Positions 49,887-58,840 are shown, numbered from the stretch's first letter. The stretch is 64,000 nucleotides of DNA from Sulfopaludibacter sp035606355 (GCA_035606355.1 DATNFO010000041.1:124001-188000), one strand, 5' to 3'. A program made the numbers and translations. Notes: generated by a model not told the origin, from the sequence alone.

Positions 49887-50426
49887 ATGATGCAAATCAT
49901 CTCTCTACTGCTCGAAAACAAGCCCGGCGCTCTCATGCGCGTTACCGGCCTGCTCACGCAGCGCGGTTATAACATCGAGAGCCTCACGGTGGCGCGCACA
50001 CTCGACCCCGACCTTTCGCGCATGACGATCGTGGTGGATGTGGAATCCTCCAAACGCCAGCAGGTGATCAAGCAAATGAACAGGCTGATCAACGTATTGC
50101 AGGCGACGGACCTCACCGATTTGCCGTCGGTGGTTCGCGAACTGGTGCTGGTGCGCGTGCGCACGGTACAGGAATCGCGCACCGCCGTGCTGAAAGAAGC
50201 CGAGATCTTCGGCGGCCGCGTGGTGGACTCCTCAACGGAGGGTTTCGCCATCGAAGTCACCGGAGCGCCCGAAAAACTGAACGAATTTGTCGATGTGATG
50301 CGCAGTTATGGCGAGATCGACGTGACCCGCTCGGGCTCGCTCGCCATCGCGCTGGAAAGCAAAAAACTGCGGCTGCAACCGCCTGTGCCTACAAGGGCCG
50401 GGAAAGTGGAAGAGCCGGTTTACTAA
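49887..50426 (+). CDS. ilvN: Acetolactate synthase, small (regulatory) subunit
   Basis: A 179-residue regulatory subunit. The N-terminal ACT domain is evident from ISLLLENKPGALMRVTGLLT and QRGYNIESLTVARTLDPDLS, with the C-terminal domain containing LNEFVDVMRSYGEIDVTRSG. It activates the large subunit and gives valine feedback inhibition. AAGGAGG lies ten bases before the ATG. Thirteen bases separate it from ilvC. The name ilvH would be equally suitable. Confidence 0.95.
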   Translation: MMQIISLLLENKPGALMRVTGLLTQRGYNIESLTVARTLDPDLSRMTIVVDVESSKRQQVIKQMNRLINVLQATDLTDLPSVVRELVLVRVRTVQESRTAVLKEAEIFGGRVVDSSTEGFAIEVTGAPEKLNEFVDVMRSYGEIDVTRSGSLAIALESKKLRLQPPVPTRAGKVEEPVY

Positions 50427-50439
50427 ATACGGAGCAGAA

Positions 50440-51468
50440 ATGGCCAAACGTTATTACGAAAAAGACGGAAGTCTGGAGACCTTGAACGGCAAAACCGTAG
50501 CAATCATCGGCTACGGCAGCCAGGGGCACGCACACGCGCTGAATCTGCGCGATTCCGGCGTGGAGGTGATCGTCGGATTGCACGCCGGCAGCAAGAGCCG
50601 CGGCAAGGCCGAAGCCGCCGGGCTGAAAGTGCTCTCGGTGGCGGACGCCGCCAAGACCGCCGATGTGGTGATGATGCTGGTGCCGGATCACACGCAGGGC
50701 GACATCTATAACAACGAGATCGCGCCGCACATGACGAAGGGCAAGACCCTGATGTTCGCGCACGGTTTTAACATTCACTTCCAGCAGATCGCGCCGCCGG
50801 CGGATATCGACGTTTCGATGGTTGCGCCGAAAGCCCCCGGCCATCGCGTGCGGGAATTGTACACCGAGGGTGTCGGCGTGCCCGCGCTCATTGCCGTGCA
50901 CCAGGATGCTTCGGGCCAGGCGACGCAGCGCGCACTGGCATACGCGCTCGCGCTCGGCTGCCTGAAGGCCGGTGTCATCGAAACTACCTTCAAAGAAGAG
51001 ACCGAAAGCGATCTGTTCGGTGAGCAGGCCGTGTTGTGCGGCGGCGCTTCCGAGCTGATCCGCGCCGGTTTTGAAACGCTGGTAGCCGCGGGTTACGCGC
51101 CGGAAATTGCCTATTTCGAATGCCTGCACGAGTTGAAGCTGATTGTCGACCTGATTCAGGAAGGCGGCCTCAACTACATGCGCTATTCCATTTCAGACAC
51201 GGCTGAATACGGCGATTACACGCGCGGTCCGCGGATTGTCAACGATCAGACGCGCGCCGAAATGAAAAAGATTCTCAGCGAGATTCAGAGCGGCGAATTT
51301 GCGCGGCAATGGATCGACGAAAATCGCACCGGCCGCAAGAAGTTTCTCGCCATGCGCGAGGCCGCGAAGAACCAGCCCATCGAAACCGTGGGCGCCGGTT
51401 TGCGCGAAATGATGACATTCCTGAAGAAACGAAAAGAGGCTGGAGTACCGCAGGAAGCCACCGCATAG
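50440..51468 (+). CDS. ilvC: Ketol-acid reductoisomerase
   Basis: A 342-residue class I enzyme converting acetolactate or acetohydroxybutyrate to the dihydroxy acid with NAD(P)H and magnesium. The cofactor loop is IIGYGSQGHAHALNLRDSGV, and the catalytic domain has APKAPGHRVRELYTEGVGVP, KEETESDLFGEQAVLCGG and SDTAEYGDYTRGPRI. The cofactor-specificity loop GLHAGSKSRGKAE suggests NADPH. Third gene of the operon; cimA follows after 34 bases. Confidence 0.96.
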   Translation: MAKRYYEKDGSLETLNGKTVAIIGYGSQGHAHALNLRDSGVEVIVGLHAGSKSRGKAEAAGLKVLSVADAAKTADVVMMLVPDHTQGDIYNNEIAPHMTKGKTLMFAHGFNIHFQQIAPPADIDVSMVAPKAPGHRVRELYTEGVGVPALIAVHQDASGQATQRALAYALALGCLKAGVIETTFKEETESDLFGEQAVLCGGASELIRAGFETLVAAGYAPEIAYFECLHELKLIVDLIQEGGLNYMRYSISDTAEYGDYTRGPRIVNDQTRAEMKKILSEIQSGEFARQWIDENRTGRKKFLAMREAAKNQPIETVGAGLREMMTFLKKRKEAGVPQEATA

Positions 51469-51502
51469 GTGGTTTCCGCACCCGGCCAGACAAAGGATTT
51501 TT

Positions 51503-53113
51503 ATGAAAATCTCTACCTTCGATACGACGCTCCGCGATGGCACGCAAGGCGAGGCCATCTCTTTCTCCGTGGATGACAAGCTGATTATTGCTCAGAAACT
51601 GGACGAATTCGGAATCGACTACATCGAGGGAGGCTGGCCGGGTTCGAATCCCAAGGACCGCGATTTCTTCGAACGCGCGCGCGAGCTGGACCTGAAGCAT
51701 GCGCGCCTTACGGCGTTCGGCTCCACGCGCTTCGCCAAAAACAGCGTGGAGGAAGATCGCAACGTGCAGGCGCTCGTGGAGGCAGGCACCCCGACGGTCG
51801 CCATCTTCGGCAAGAGCTGGGATCTGCATGTCCGCAGCGCGCTGAACATCTCGCTCGAACAGAATCTCGAGCTGATCTCTGACACGGTACGCTACCTGAA
51901 GTCGCACGGCAAAGAAGTGATCTACGACGCCGAGCATTTCTTCGACGGCTACAACGCCAGTCCGGAATATGCGATGGCCACGTTGCGCGCCGCCAAGGAA
52001 GCCGGAGCGGACGTGCTCTGCCTCTGCGACACCAACGGAGGCACGGTTACGGCGCGGCTCACCGAGATTGTCGCTGAAGTGCGAAAGCAGTTCGATGGTG
52101 TGATCGGGATTCACTGCCACAATGACTCGGATGTCGCGGTGGCCAACACCATTGCGGCGGTGGAGGCGGGCGCAACCCATGTGCAAGGCTGTCTGAACGG
52201 CTACGGCGAACGCGCGGGCAACGCCAATCTCGCCAGCGTGATGGCCAATCTCGAACTCAAGTTGCACCACATTACGGTCGGACTGGAGCGCCTTGCCGGG
52301 CTGACTTCCATCTGCCGCTTCATTGCGGAGCTCGCGAATCTGCCGCTGCGGAACGATCAGCCGTTCGTCGGGAAGAGCGCCTTCGCGCACAAGGGCGGCA
52401 TCCACGTCAGCGCGGTACTCAAAGACTCCGCTACCTACGAGCACGTGCCGCCTGCAAGCGTCGGGAACCGGCAGCGCGTCCTGGTGAGCGATCTCTCCGG
52501 CCGCGGCAACATTCTCTACAAGCTCAAGCAGCACGGACTGCAGGACCGGCTCAGCGACGATGCGCGGCGCGAGCTGCTGGAGCGCATCAAACAGATGGAG
52601 TACGAAGGCTATGAGCTGGAAGCGGCGGAAGGCACCTTCGAACTGCTGGTTCGCGAGGCGCTCCATCCCGGTATGCACTTCTTCGAAGTAGACAGCTATG
52701 AAGTGGCCACGCGCGCCGGTGGAGTCGGGCCGTCGCATACTACAGCGACGGTTACGCTGCGGGCTCAGGACGGCGTCCATTCGGCGACTGCCAGCGGACA
52801 TGGTCCGTTCAACGCGCTGCATCTCTGTCTGAGGAAGTGCCTTTCGAAGTTATATCCGCAGATTGCGGAAGTGCGGCTCACGGATTACAAGGTGCGCGTT
52901 CTGGATTCGCGCAAAGGCACGGCGGCGCAGGTGCGTGTGCTGATCGAATGGAGCGACCATCGCAAGAGCTGGTCCACGGTTGGTGTTTCGGATAACGTGA
53001 TCGAGGCAAGCTGGAAGGCGCTGGTGGATGCCATCCGGCTGGAGCTTATGCGCCTGACCGAGAAGGATTCTTCGGTCGAGAAGGCCGTGGAAGATTACTG
53101 CTGGGGTGTGTAG
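51503..53113 (+). CDS. cimA: Citramalate synthase
   Basis: A 536-residue DRE-TIM enzyme of the isopropylmalate synthase family, condensing pyruvate and acetyl-CoA to citramalate for threonine-independent isoleucine synthesis. The start DTTLRDGTQGEAISFSVDDK followed by IEGGWPGSNPKDRDFFER is specific to the long CimA type. IGIHCHNDSDVAVANTIAAV binds metal. A C-terminal LeuA-like regulatory domain covers about residues 400-525. Its place behind ilvBNC strengthens the call, since the product feeds leuCDB and then IlvB. AAAGGA precedes the ATG. The last 68 bases overlap the convergent DUF3147 gene. Confidence 0.93.
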   Translation: MKISTFDTTLRDGTQGEAISFSVDDKLIIAQKLDEFGIDYIEGGWPGSNPKDRDFFERARELDLKHARLTAFGSTRFAKNSVEEDRNVQALVEAGTPTVAIFGKSWDLHVRSALNISLEQNLELISDTVRYLKSHGKEVIYDAEHFFDGYNASPEYAMATLRAAKEAGADVLCLCDTNGGTVTARLTEIVAEVRKQFDGVIGIHCHNDSDVAVANTIAAVEAGATHVQGCLNGYGERAGNANLASVMANLELKLHHITVGLERLAGLTSICRFIAELANLPLRNDQPFVGKSAFAHKGGIHVSAVLKDSATYEHVPPASVGNRQRVLVSDLSGRGNILYKLKQHGLQDRLSDDARRELLERIKQMEYEGYELEAAEGTFELLVREALHPGMHFFEVDSYEVATRAGGVGPSHTTATVTLRAQDGVHSATASGHGPFNALHLCLRKCLSKLYPQIAEVRLTDYKVRVLDSRKGTAAQVRVLIEWSDHRKSWSTVGVSDNVIEASWKALVDAIRLELMRLTEKDSSVEKAVEDYCWGV

Positions 53114-53534
53114 CACGCGGAACGCGCTTCCACCACAGCCACGCGCCGCAGGCGGCGATGGTCCATGCGGCGCTTGCCGCGAAAAGCGCTAGAGGCGCGG
53201 GGCACCGGCGGAGTAACAGCCAGTTCACAGCGGCAAAGGACACCAACCCCAAACTGCCCAACGCTGCGCCGCCTGAATTGACGGCAGCGGCATCGGTGCC
53301 TCGGTGGCCGGCGGGAAGACCGGCGCGCGCTTTCTTCTTCTCCTCGTGTTTGGCCACCAGCGTCGCGGAAGCCGGAAAGATGGCCGGGAAAGCCAGAAAC
53401 AGGCCACCCACAACGGGACCGAATCGCTGCGCGATTAAGCCGGCAGCTACGGTGATCGCGCCGCCCAGCACAAAACGGAGCGCATATTCGCGCCAGCCGG
53501 TCCGGGGGAGCGCCGATGCATCCACCTGGATCAT
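53046..53534 (-). CDS. DUF3147-like membrane protein, second of a tandem pair
   Basis: A 162-residue protein with about four membrane helices: ALRFVLGGAITVAAGLIAQR, VVGGLFLAFPAIFPASATLV, LGSLGLVSFAAVNWLLL and ALFAASAAWTIAACGAWLWW. The layout and the FPAIFPASATLVAKHEEKKK segment match DUF3147. ATG 53534 overlaps the stop of the upstream paralogue by four bases, which sets the start. Its 3' end overlaps the 3' end of cimA by 68 bases on the opposite strand. Unknown function, possibly transport. Confidence 0.75.
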   Translation of the reverse strand: MIQVDASALPRTGWREYALRFVLGGAITVAAGLIAQRFGPVVGGLFLAFPAIFPASATLVAKHEEKKKARAGLPAGHRGTDAAAVNSGGAALGSLGLVSFAAVNWLLLRRCPAPLALFAASAAWTIAACGAWLWWKRVPRATHPSSNLPRPSRPKNPSRSGA

Positions 53535-53893
53535 CGCAGCACCACTGCCCAAAGACCGAAAGCCCCTGCAAACCAGATCGAAAGACCGTACAAGGTCGCG
53601 GCGGCCGGACTCACGCGATGTCTTTTCATGGCGCGGCAGGCGGCCCAGGCGTAAATGCCGAGTGCGACGGCTCCGGCGATCATAGAGCGGCATTCGAGCG
53701 CCGTATAGGTGGCGCCGTCTTTGTGGATAGCGAGGCCGAGCGTCGCCAAGGCTACCGAGGGAGCGGCTCCGAACAAACCCGCAAAACTCCCGGGCTTCAA
53801 AAGGTCGCCTAAAATCGCGAACGCCGATACCACTAACCCGCCAATCAGGAAACGAAGCGCGATTCCATTGCCGGATCCGGTATCCGCACGCAC
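53531..53893 (-). CDS. DUF3147-like membrane protein, first of a tandem pair
   Basis: A 120-residue protein with three or four helices: ALRFLIGGLVVSAFAILGDL, FAGLFGAAPSVALATLGLAI, MIAGAVALGIYAWAA and a C-terminal LYGLSIWFAGAFGLWAVVL. It shows the same plan as the following gene (ALRF-x-x-GG near the start, a GL-F-AP segment in helix 2), so the two probably arose by duplication and form a complex. GTG 53893 is the start. It is divergent from polX, with 76 bases between them. Confidence 0.7.
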   Translation of the reverse strand: MRADTGSGNGIALRFLIGGLVVSAFAILGDLLKPGSFAGLFGAAPSVALATLGLAIHKDGATYTALECRSMIAGAVALGIYAWAACRAMKRHRVSPAAATLYGLSIWFAGAFGLWAVVLR

Positions 53894-53969
53894 CTCGCCA
53901 CTATTTCAAATCGGTTACAGAGCGCAGGGTATTTGGTCACATTTCGTTGTTCATGCCACCATATGAAAG

Positions 53970-55697
53970 GTGGAAAACAAAGAGATCGCGCGCATCCTCT
54001 GGGAAACGGCGGACCTGATGGAGATCGCCGCGGAGGATTCTTTTCGCATCCGGAGTTATCGCAACGGCGCAACGGCGATCGAAGGTCACCCGGAGCGCAT
54101 CGTCGAGATCCTCGCCGCGGCGGATCGCAAAATCACGGACATTCCGGGCATCGGCAAAGGTCTCGCCCATGTGCTCACGGAAATCATCTCCACCGGCTCC
54201 TGCGAGCGCCGCGATCTTTTGCTTCAGAAATTTCCGCCGGGCGCGCTGGAGTTTCTCAAGATCCAGGGGCTCGGACCCAAGAGCATCAGCGTCATTTTCG
54301 AGCATTACCGAATCGGCACCATCGACGAGTTGGAGCAGCTTTGCAAAGAAGAGAAGATTCGCGTGCTGCCGCGCATGGGCGCCAAGCTCGAAGAGAAAGT
54401 CCTGCGGTCGATCGCGCAATACCGCATGCGAACGGGCCGGTATCTGCTGAGCTACGCCGAAAACGTGGCGATGGAGATCATGGACCATCTGCGCGACACA
54501 CCGGGAGTGGAGGCGATCACGACGGCAGGCAGTCTGCGGCGCGGCCGCGAGACCGTGGGAGACCTCGATCTGCTGGTCACCGGTCCGGAGCCTGACGGAG
54601 TATTGGAGCGATTCATCGCGTGGCCGCGTGTCGATGAAGTGCTGGCGCGCGGTGAGAACAAGGCGAGCGCCAAAGTCTGCCGGGAAGGTTTGCAGGTGGA
54701 CGTACGAGCCCTGCCGCGAGAAAGCTTCGGCGCCGCGATGCAATACTTCACCGGCAGCAAGGACCACAACGTCGCCATCCGCATGCGTGCCGTGAAGATG
54801 GGCCTCAAGCTCAGCGAGTACGGCCTCTTCCGCGTAGAGGACGATTCGCGCGTGGCCGGTGAAACCGAAGCGGGCATTTACGAAGCGCTCGGCCTGGCGT
54901 GGATTCCGCCCGAAATGCGCGAGAACTGCGGCGAAATCGAAGCTGCCGAAGAGCGCCGCCTGCCGGAACTGATCGAACTGCGCGACATTCGCGGCGACCT
55001 GCACATGCACACGGTAGAAACCGACGGCCGCGCGACGCTCGAAGAAATGGCGGAAGCGGCCCGTGCGCGCGGTTACGAATACATCGCCATCACAGACCAT
55101 TCCAAAGCGCTCGCCATGGCCAACGGGCTTGACGAAGCGCGCGCAGTGGCGTTCGCGAAGCGATGCCGCGAACTCGGCGATCGCTTAGGCATTCGCGTGT
55201 TCTCGGGAATCGAGTGCGACATTCTTCGCGATGGTGAAATGGACTTGGCGAATGACGCGCTTGCCGAACTCGACATCGTCATCGGAAGCGTGCACAGCCA
55301 CATGAATCTGGAGGCGCCTGAGATGACGGACCGGCTGCTGCGCGCCATCGAGTGTCCGCACTTGCGCGTGCTCGGCCATCTGACCGGGCGCATTCTGCTG
55401 CATCGCGATCCGTATCCGTTCGATTTCGACCGGGTGGCGGCCGAAGCGGTGCGGCGGGGCGTGTGGCTCGAGATCAATTCCAGTCCCGAGCGGCTGGATC
55501 TTTCCGGCGCCATGGTGCGCGCGGCGAAGGCAAAGGGGGCGCGCTTTACGATTTCGACGGATGCGCACAGCCCCAAGCACCTGCCCGGAATCCGTTACGG
55601 CGTGGTGACCGCGCGCCGCGGCTGGCTTACTGCCGCCGACGTGATGAACACGCGTCCGCTCGCTCAATTCGCAGAGGAACTCAAAAAACGACCATGA
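53970..55697 (+). CDS. polX: DNA polymerase X family protein with PHP domain
   Basis: A 575-residue family X polymerase and 3'-5' exonuclease for gap filling in base-excision repair. Helix-hairpin-helix motifs (ITDIPGIGKGLAHVLTEII, IQGLGPKSISVIFEHYRIG) are followed by the nucleotidyl-transfer core TTAGSLRRGRETVGDLDLLV, which holds the metal aspartates. The C-terminal PHP phosphoesterase domain has DLHMHTVETDG, AITDHSKAL, SVHSH and STDAHSPKHL. GTG 53970 is used since VENKEIARIL matches the family N-terminus. No usable ribosome-binding site precedes it. The stop overlaps the Nudix start. Confidence 0.95.
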   Translation: MENKEIARILWETADLMEIAAEDSFRIRSYRNGATAIEGHPERIVEILAAADRKITDIPGIGKGLAHVLTEIISTGSCERRDLLLQKFPPGALEFLKIQGLGPKSISVIFEHYRIGTIDELEQLCKEEKIRVLPRMGAKLEEKVLRSIAQYRMRTGRYLLSYAENVAMEIMDHLRDTPGVEAITTAGSLRRGRETVGDLDLLVTGPEPDGVLERFIAWPRVDEVLARGENKASAKVCREGLQVDVRALPRESFGAAMQYFTGSKDHNVAIRMRAVKMGLKLSEYGLFRVEDDSRVAGETEAGIYEALGLAWIPPEMRENCGEIEAAEERRLPELIELRDIRGDLHMHTVETDGRATLEEMAEAARARGYEYIAITDHSKALAMANGLDEARAVAFAKRCRELGDRLGIRVFSGIECDILRDGEMDLANDALAELDIVIGSVHSHMNLEAPEMTDRLLRAIECPHLRVLGHLTGRILLHRDPYPFDFDRVAAEAVRRGVWLEINSSPERLDLSGAMVRAAKAKGARFTISTDAHSPKHLPGIRYGVVTARRGWLTAADVMNTRPLAQFAEELKKRP

Positions 55698-56215
55698 AAA
55701 TCACCGAGTCCAAACAAGTCTACGACTGCGGCCTTTTCCGCGTCACGGAAGATCGCGCCGTCGATAAGAAAACGAAATTCGAGATCAAGCGCAGCGTGGT
55801 GCGCCACGCCGGCTCGGCCGTAATGATGGCGGTCGACGACAAAAAACGCATTCTGCTGGTGCGGCAATATCGTCTGCCCGCCGATTCGTATATGTGGGAA
55901 CTGCCGGCGGGCCGGCTCGACCCCGGCGAGAAGCCGCTACAGGCGGCCAAGCGCGAGCTTGCCGAAGAGACGGGGTATCAGGCGAAGACCTGGACGAAGC
56001 TGGTGAGTTTCTTCGCCAGCCCCGGCTATGTACAGGAGAGAATGACCATCTTCTTGGCCACGGATCTAAAGGCCGGCGAAGCGACTCCCATGGAGGACGA
56101 GCGCATCGAAGCGAAGTGGTTCAAGGCGAAAGAAGTGCGGCAGATGATCGAGGACGGCGAGATCGAAGACGCCAAGACGATGCTCGGATATTACCGGTGG
56201 AAGGCTCTGCGGTAG
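55694..56215 (+). CDS. Nudix hydrolase (ADP-ribose pyrophosphatase-like)
   Basis: A 173-residue Nudix protein. The box is complete at about residues 73-95: GRLDPGEKPLQAAKRELAEE, with REL-x-EE giving the metal-binding glutamates. SFFASPGYVQERMTIF is the ADP-ribose-pyrophosphatase-type motif after the box. It should hydrolyse ADP-ribose or other nucleoside diphosphate sugars. ATG 55694 overlaps the polX stop, so the two are coupled. A palindromic element lies between its end and the convergent anti-sigma gene. Confidence 0.9.
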   Translation: MKITESKQVYDCGLFRVTEDRAVDKKTKFEIKRSVVRHAGSAVMMAVDDKKRILLVRQYRLPADSYMWELPAGRLDPGEKPLQAAKRELAEETGYQAKTWTKLVSFFASPGYVQERMTIFLATDLKAGEATPMEDERIEAKWFKAKEVRQMIEDGEIEDAKTMLGYYRWKALR

Positions 56216-56280
56216 CGGCCGCTCGGCGCGGCGGAAGGCCCCTGTGTACCCGAACGAATATCCCGCCGGCTGACGCTGAC

Positions 56281-56300
56281 GACAGGCGTGGACGCCTGTC
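56281..56300. repeat. Palindromic element variant, 20 bases
   Basis: GACAGGCGT, GG, ACGCCTGTC. Nine-base perfect arms. The minus-strand reading begins GTAGCGACAGGC right after the TAA of the anti-sigma gene, matching the GTAGCGAC prefix of the element at 9709. Bases 56216-56280 show nothing else. Confidence 0.75.
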
Positions 56301-56305
56301 GCTAC

Positions 56306-57013
56306 TTACTGAATGAGCTCGCAGAAGTTTTTCAACTGGGCGGCTTCTAAATCCGATGCCGCCCAAAACGTCAGATCTCGCGATTGCCAGGAGATCACAT
56401 GAAATCCATCCAGCGTCTCGGAGCCGCGCACCGCGACCGCACCGCGGACCATCAGGAGATCGATGATGTGGCCGCCGTGACGGTACACTACGGCGGCTGC
56501 CCGGCGCCCGGCGAGCTCCTCCAGGCGTCCGCCCACCAGCTCAAAGCCTGCCGATGACAAATCGGGAGTCGGCGGCGAGAAGTCCACTTTGCCCTGAAAC
56601 CATGGTTTTACGGTGTGGCGGTCGGAACTCGGAACATCCACAGTATGTCCGCTCATCAGGCTGCGAACGTGGCTGTCCACTACTTCGCGATCAAAATCAG
56701 CAGCGGGGCGAACCCAGGTGCCAGCGACGAACGCGATCGCCGCGAAGGAAGCAGCAATCGCAGGCCACCATACGAGGTGATGACGGGGCCGCTGCGCAGT
56801 CCTGATCCGCCCGCGCAGGCGCCGCAGATCCGTTTCACGCGACCAATCCAAATCCGCGGCGGCGATATCCCGCCGTAGTTTTTCCAGCACGGCGTACTGC
56901 TCGGAACAAGCGCCGCACTCACTGAGATGCCGCTCCATCTGCAGACTCCCGTATGCATCCAGCTCGCCATCGAGCCGGGCATGCAGCAGCGGCGCCGCTT
57001 CGGTGCATGTCAT
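56306..57013 (-). CDS. Anti-sigma factor with zinc-finger (zf-HC2) N-terminus
   Basis: A 235-residue protein. The N-terminal zinc motif is MERHLSECGACSEQYAVLEK with H-x3-C-x2-C, preceded by CTEAAPLLHARLDGELDAYG, the standard zf-HC2 start. A membrane helix is at about 85-105 (LVWWPAIAASFAAIAFVAG). The C-terminal periplasmic part has a DUF-like beta segment (GFELVGGRLEELAGRRAAAV) that resembles anti-sigma periplasmic domains. It overlaps the sigma gene by ATGA and should inhibit that factor. Confidence 0.87.
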   Translation of the reverse strand: MTCTEAAPLLHARLDGELDAYGSLQMERHLSECGACSEQYAVLEKLRRDIAAADLDWSRETDLRRLRGRIRTAQRPRHHLVWWPAIAASFAAIAFVAGTWVRPAADFDREVVDSHVRSLMSGHTVDVPSSDRHTVKPWFQGKVDFSPPTPDLSSAGFELVGGRLEELAGRRAAAVVYRHGGHIIDLLMVRGAVAVRGSETLDGFHVISWQSRDLTFWAASDLEAAQLKNFCELIQ

Positions 57014-57528
57014 AGAGCCGCTCCCTTCTCCGCCGCGAGGTCGCGCATCAGCAGATCGCGGGCACGCGCCAGGCGCGACATGACAGTTCCGATGGGTATG
57101 TCCAACACCGCCGCAATCTCCTTATATGCCATCCCCTCCAACTCCCGCAGCACCAACGTCTCCCGGAACTCAGCGGGCAACCGCTCCACTGCGGCGCGCA
57201 CGCGGGCTTGCTGCGAGGCGCGCAGGAGTGCTGCTTCCGGATCCGGCTGCGCATCCGCGGGATCGGGCCCGCGCTCGCCGAATGCTACTTCCAACTTCGG
57301 CCGGTCGCGCTGCACGAAATTGAGAGCCGTGTTCCGCACAATCTTCATGAGCCAGACTCGAATGTCGCCGCCGCGAAAGCCGCCGGCCGCCTGGAAGGCC
57401 TTGGTGAATGAGTCCTGCACAACGTCCTCGGCATCGTGGCGGTTGCCGACAATCCAGCGCGCCAGATTGTATGCTCCGCCCAAATGCGGCCACAGCGATT
57501 CTTCGAAATGTGTCCGCGGGTCGCCCAT
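57010..57528 (-). CDS. ECF (group 4) RNA polymerase sigma factor
   Basis: A 172-residue ECF factor. Region 2: LWPHLGGAYNLARWIVGNRH, DAEDVVQDSFTKAFQAAGGF, RVWLMKIVRNTALNF. Region 4: RLPAEFRETLVLRELEGMAY and KEIAAVLDIPIGTVMSRLAR with the recognition helix. The start at 57528 gives a short N-terminus as expected. The gene and its anti-sigma partner form a two-gene operon, convergent with the Nudix gene. The target promoter is unknown. Confidence 0.92.
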   Translation of the reverse strand: MGDPRTHFEESLWPHLGGAYNLARWIVGNRHDAEDVVQDSFTKAFQAAGGFRGGDIRVWLMKIVRNTALNFVQRDRPKLEVAFGERGPDPADAQPDPEAALLRASQQARVRAAVERLPAEFRETLVLRELEGMAYKEIAAVLDIPIGTVMSRLARARDLLMRDLAAEKGAAL

Positions 57529-57623
57529 TCGCCAGTCCGCCTCATTCTAAGACACCTCGGGGCGCGATTTTATTCCCGGAGCGAAAAACGGGAATATCGC
57601 TGTTCCTCCCGTGTCTCTCAGGC

Positions 57624-58832
57624 ATGAAACCCATCAAAGACGGAATCGACCGGCGCGGCTTCCTGAAGTGCATGCAATGGGCCGGCACCGGGATGCTGTG
57701 GCGCATGGCCGCGGGAGTCCCGCAATCCACGCCTCTACACGCGGCTGAGGCGGGGGCGGCGGGTAGCTTCACGTTTGTGCAGATCAGCGACAGCCACATC
57801 GGCTTCAACAAGCCCGCCAATCCGGACGTGAATGCGACATTGCAAGTTGCCATCGACCGCATCAACGCGCTCGATGCGCAGCCGGACCTCATTCTGCACA
57901 CGGGCGATCTGACTCATCTCGCAAAATCCGCCGAGTTCGACACGCTCGATCAGCTTCTGCGTACGCTGCGCCGCCGCGAGATCTTCTATGTGCCGGGAGA
58001 GCACGATTTCACGGGCGATGACGGCAAGCTTTACCTGGAGCGATTCGGCAAAGGAACGCACGGCGCCGGATGGCAAAGTTTTACGCATAAGGGCGTTCAC
58101 TTTGTGGGACTGAATAACGTCGTGCAGCTCGAAGGCTGGGGCAATCTAGGCCCCGAGCAACTGGACTGGCTTCGGAAAGATCTTGCGCCGCTTTCCGCAA
58201 GCACCCCGATCGTCATCTTCGCGCACATCCCCCTCTGGACCGTCTATCCGAATTGGAACTGGGGCACTCGCGATAGCGAAGCCATGCTCGCACTGCTGAA
58301 GCGCTTCGGCTCGGTGACGGTGCTCAACGGGCACATCCACCAGGTGATGCAAAAAGTGGAGGGCAGCGTTACGTTCCACACCGCGATGTCCACTGCGTTC
58401 CCGCAACCCGCGCCCGGCACCGCACCCGCGCCCGGACCTATGAAAGTGGAAGCGGACCGTTTGCGTCAGGTGCTGGGGATCGCCCGTGTGAGCTTCAAGC
58501 CCGGGGAGCATGCGCTAGCCGTTGTGGATGCGCCGCTTGCGGCAACCTCGGTAGCTTTCGATCAACGCTGCGGCGGCTGCCATTCGCTGGACGAGCCGAA
58601 GGTGGGTCCGCCTCTCCGGCACGCGTATGGCCGTCAGGCGGGCGCCGACCCCAAGTTCCCCTACTCCGATGCTCTGAAAAAATCGGGGATTTCGTGGAAC
58701 GAAGCCAATCTCGATAAATGGCTGAAGGACCCGGAGGCTTTCGTGCCAGGCTCCGATATGCCCGCTCGCTTGGACAATGCGGCCGAGCGAAAAGCGATCA
58801 TCGAGTACCTGCGATCGCTGCGCGCTCAATAG
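57624..58832 (+). CDS. Tat-exported metallophosphoesterase fused to cytochrome c
   Basis: A 402-residue two-domain protein. The N-terminus has a twin-arginine signal (DRRGFLKCMQWAGTG). Residues 48-295 are a calcineurin-like metallophosphoesterase: FVQISDSHIG (D56, H58), ILHTGDLTH, VPGEHDFTGDDG, IFAHIPLW and LNGHIHQVMQ. A linker follows, then a c-type cytochrome with one haem site C316-G-G-C319-H320 and axial methionine probably in PGSDMPARL. Tat export implies the enzyme folds in the cytoplasm with metals, yet haem attachment occurs in the periplasm. The function of the fusion is unknown; redox control of phosphatase activity is one idea. Confidence 0.9.
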   Translation: MKPIKDGIDRRGFLKCMQWAGTGMLWRMAAGVPQSTPLHAAEAGAAGSFTFVQISDSHIGFNKPANPDVNATLQVAIDRINALDAQPDLILHTGDLTHLAKSAEFDTLDQLLRTLRRREIFYVPGEHDFTGDDGKLYLERFGKGTHGAGWQSFTHKGVHFVGLNNVVQLEGWGNLGPEQLDWLRKDLAPLSASTPIVIFAHIPLWTVYPNWNWGTRDSEAMLALLKRFGSVTVLNGHIHQVMQKVEGSVTFHTAMSTAFPQPAPGTAPAPGPMKVEADRLRQVLGIARVSFKPGEHALAVVDAPLAATSVAFDQRCGGCHSLDEPKVGPPLRHAYGRQAGADPKFPYSDALKKSGISWNEANLDKWLKDPEAFVPGSDMPARLDNAAERKAIIEYLRSLRAQ

Positions 58833-58840
58833 GAGCGTGC

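Noticed and set aside
48147..49895. 582-codon minus-strand open frame opposite ilvB
   Set aside because: Antisense to acetolactate synthase with Arg/His-rich composition; no domain or start signal.
57624..58832. Metallophosphoesterase-cytochrome c as two genes joined by a frameshift
   Set aside because: The reading frame is continuous over the junction with no stop or internal start signal, so a natural fusion is the simpler reading.
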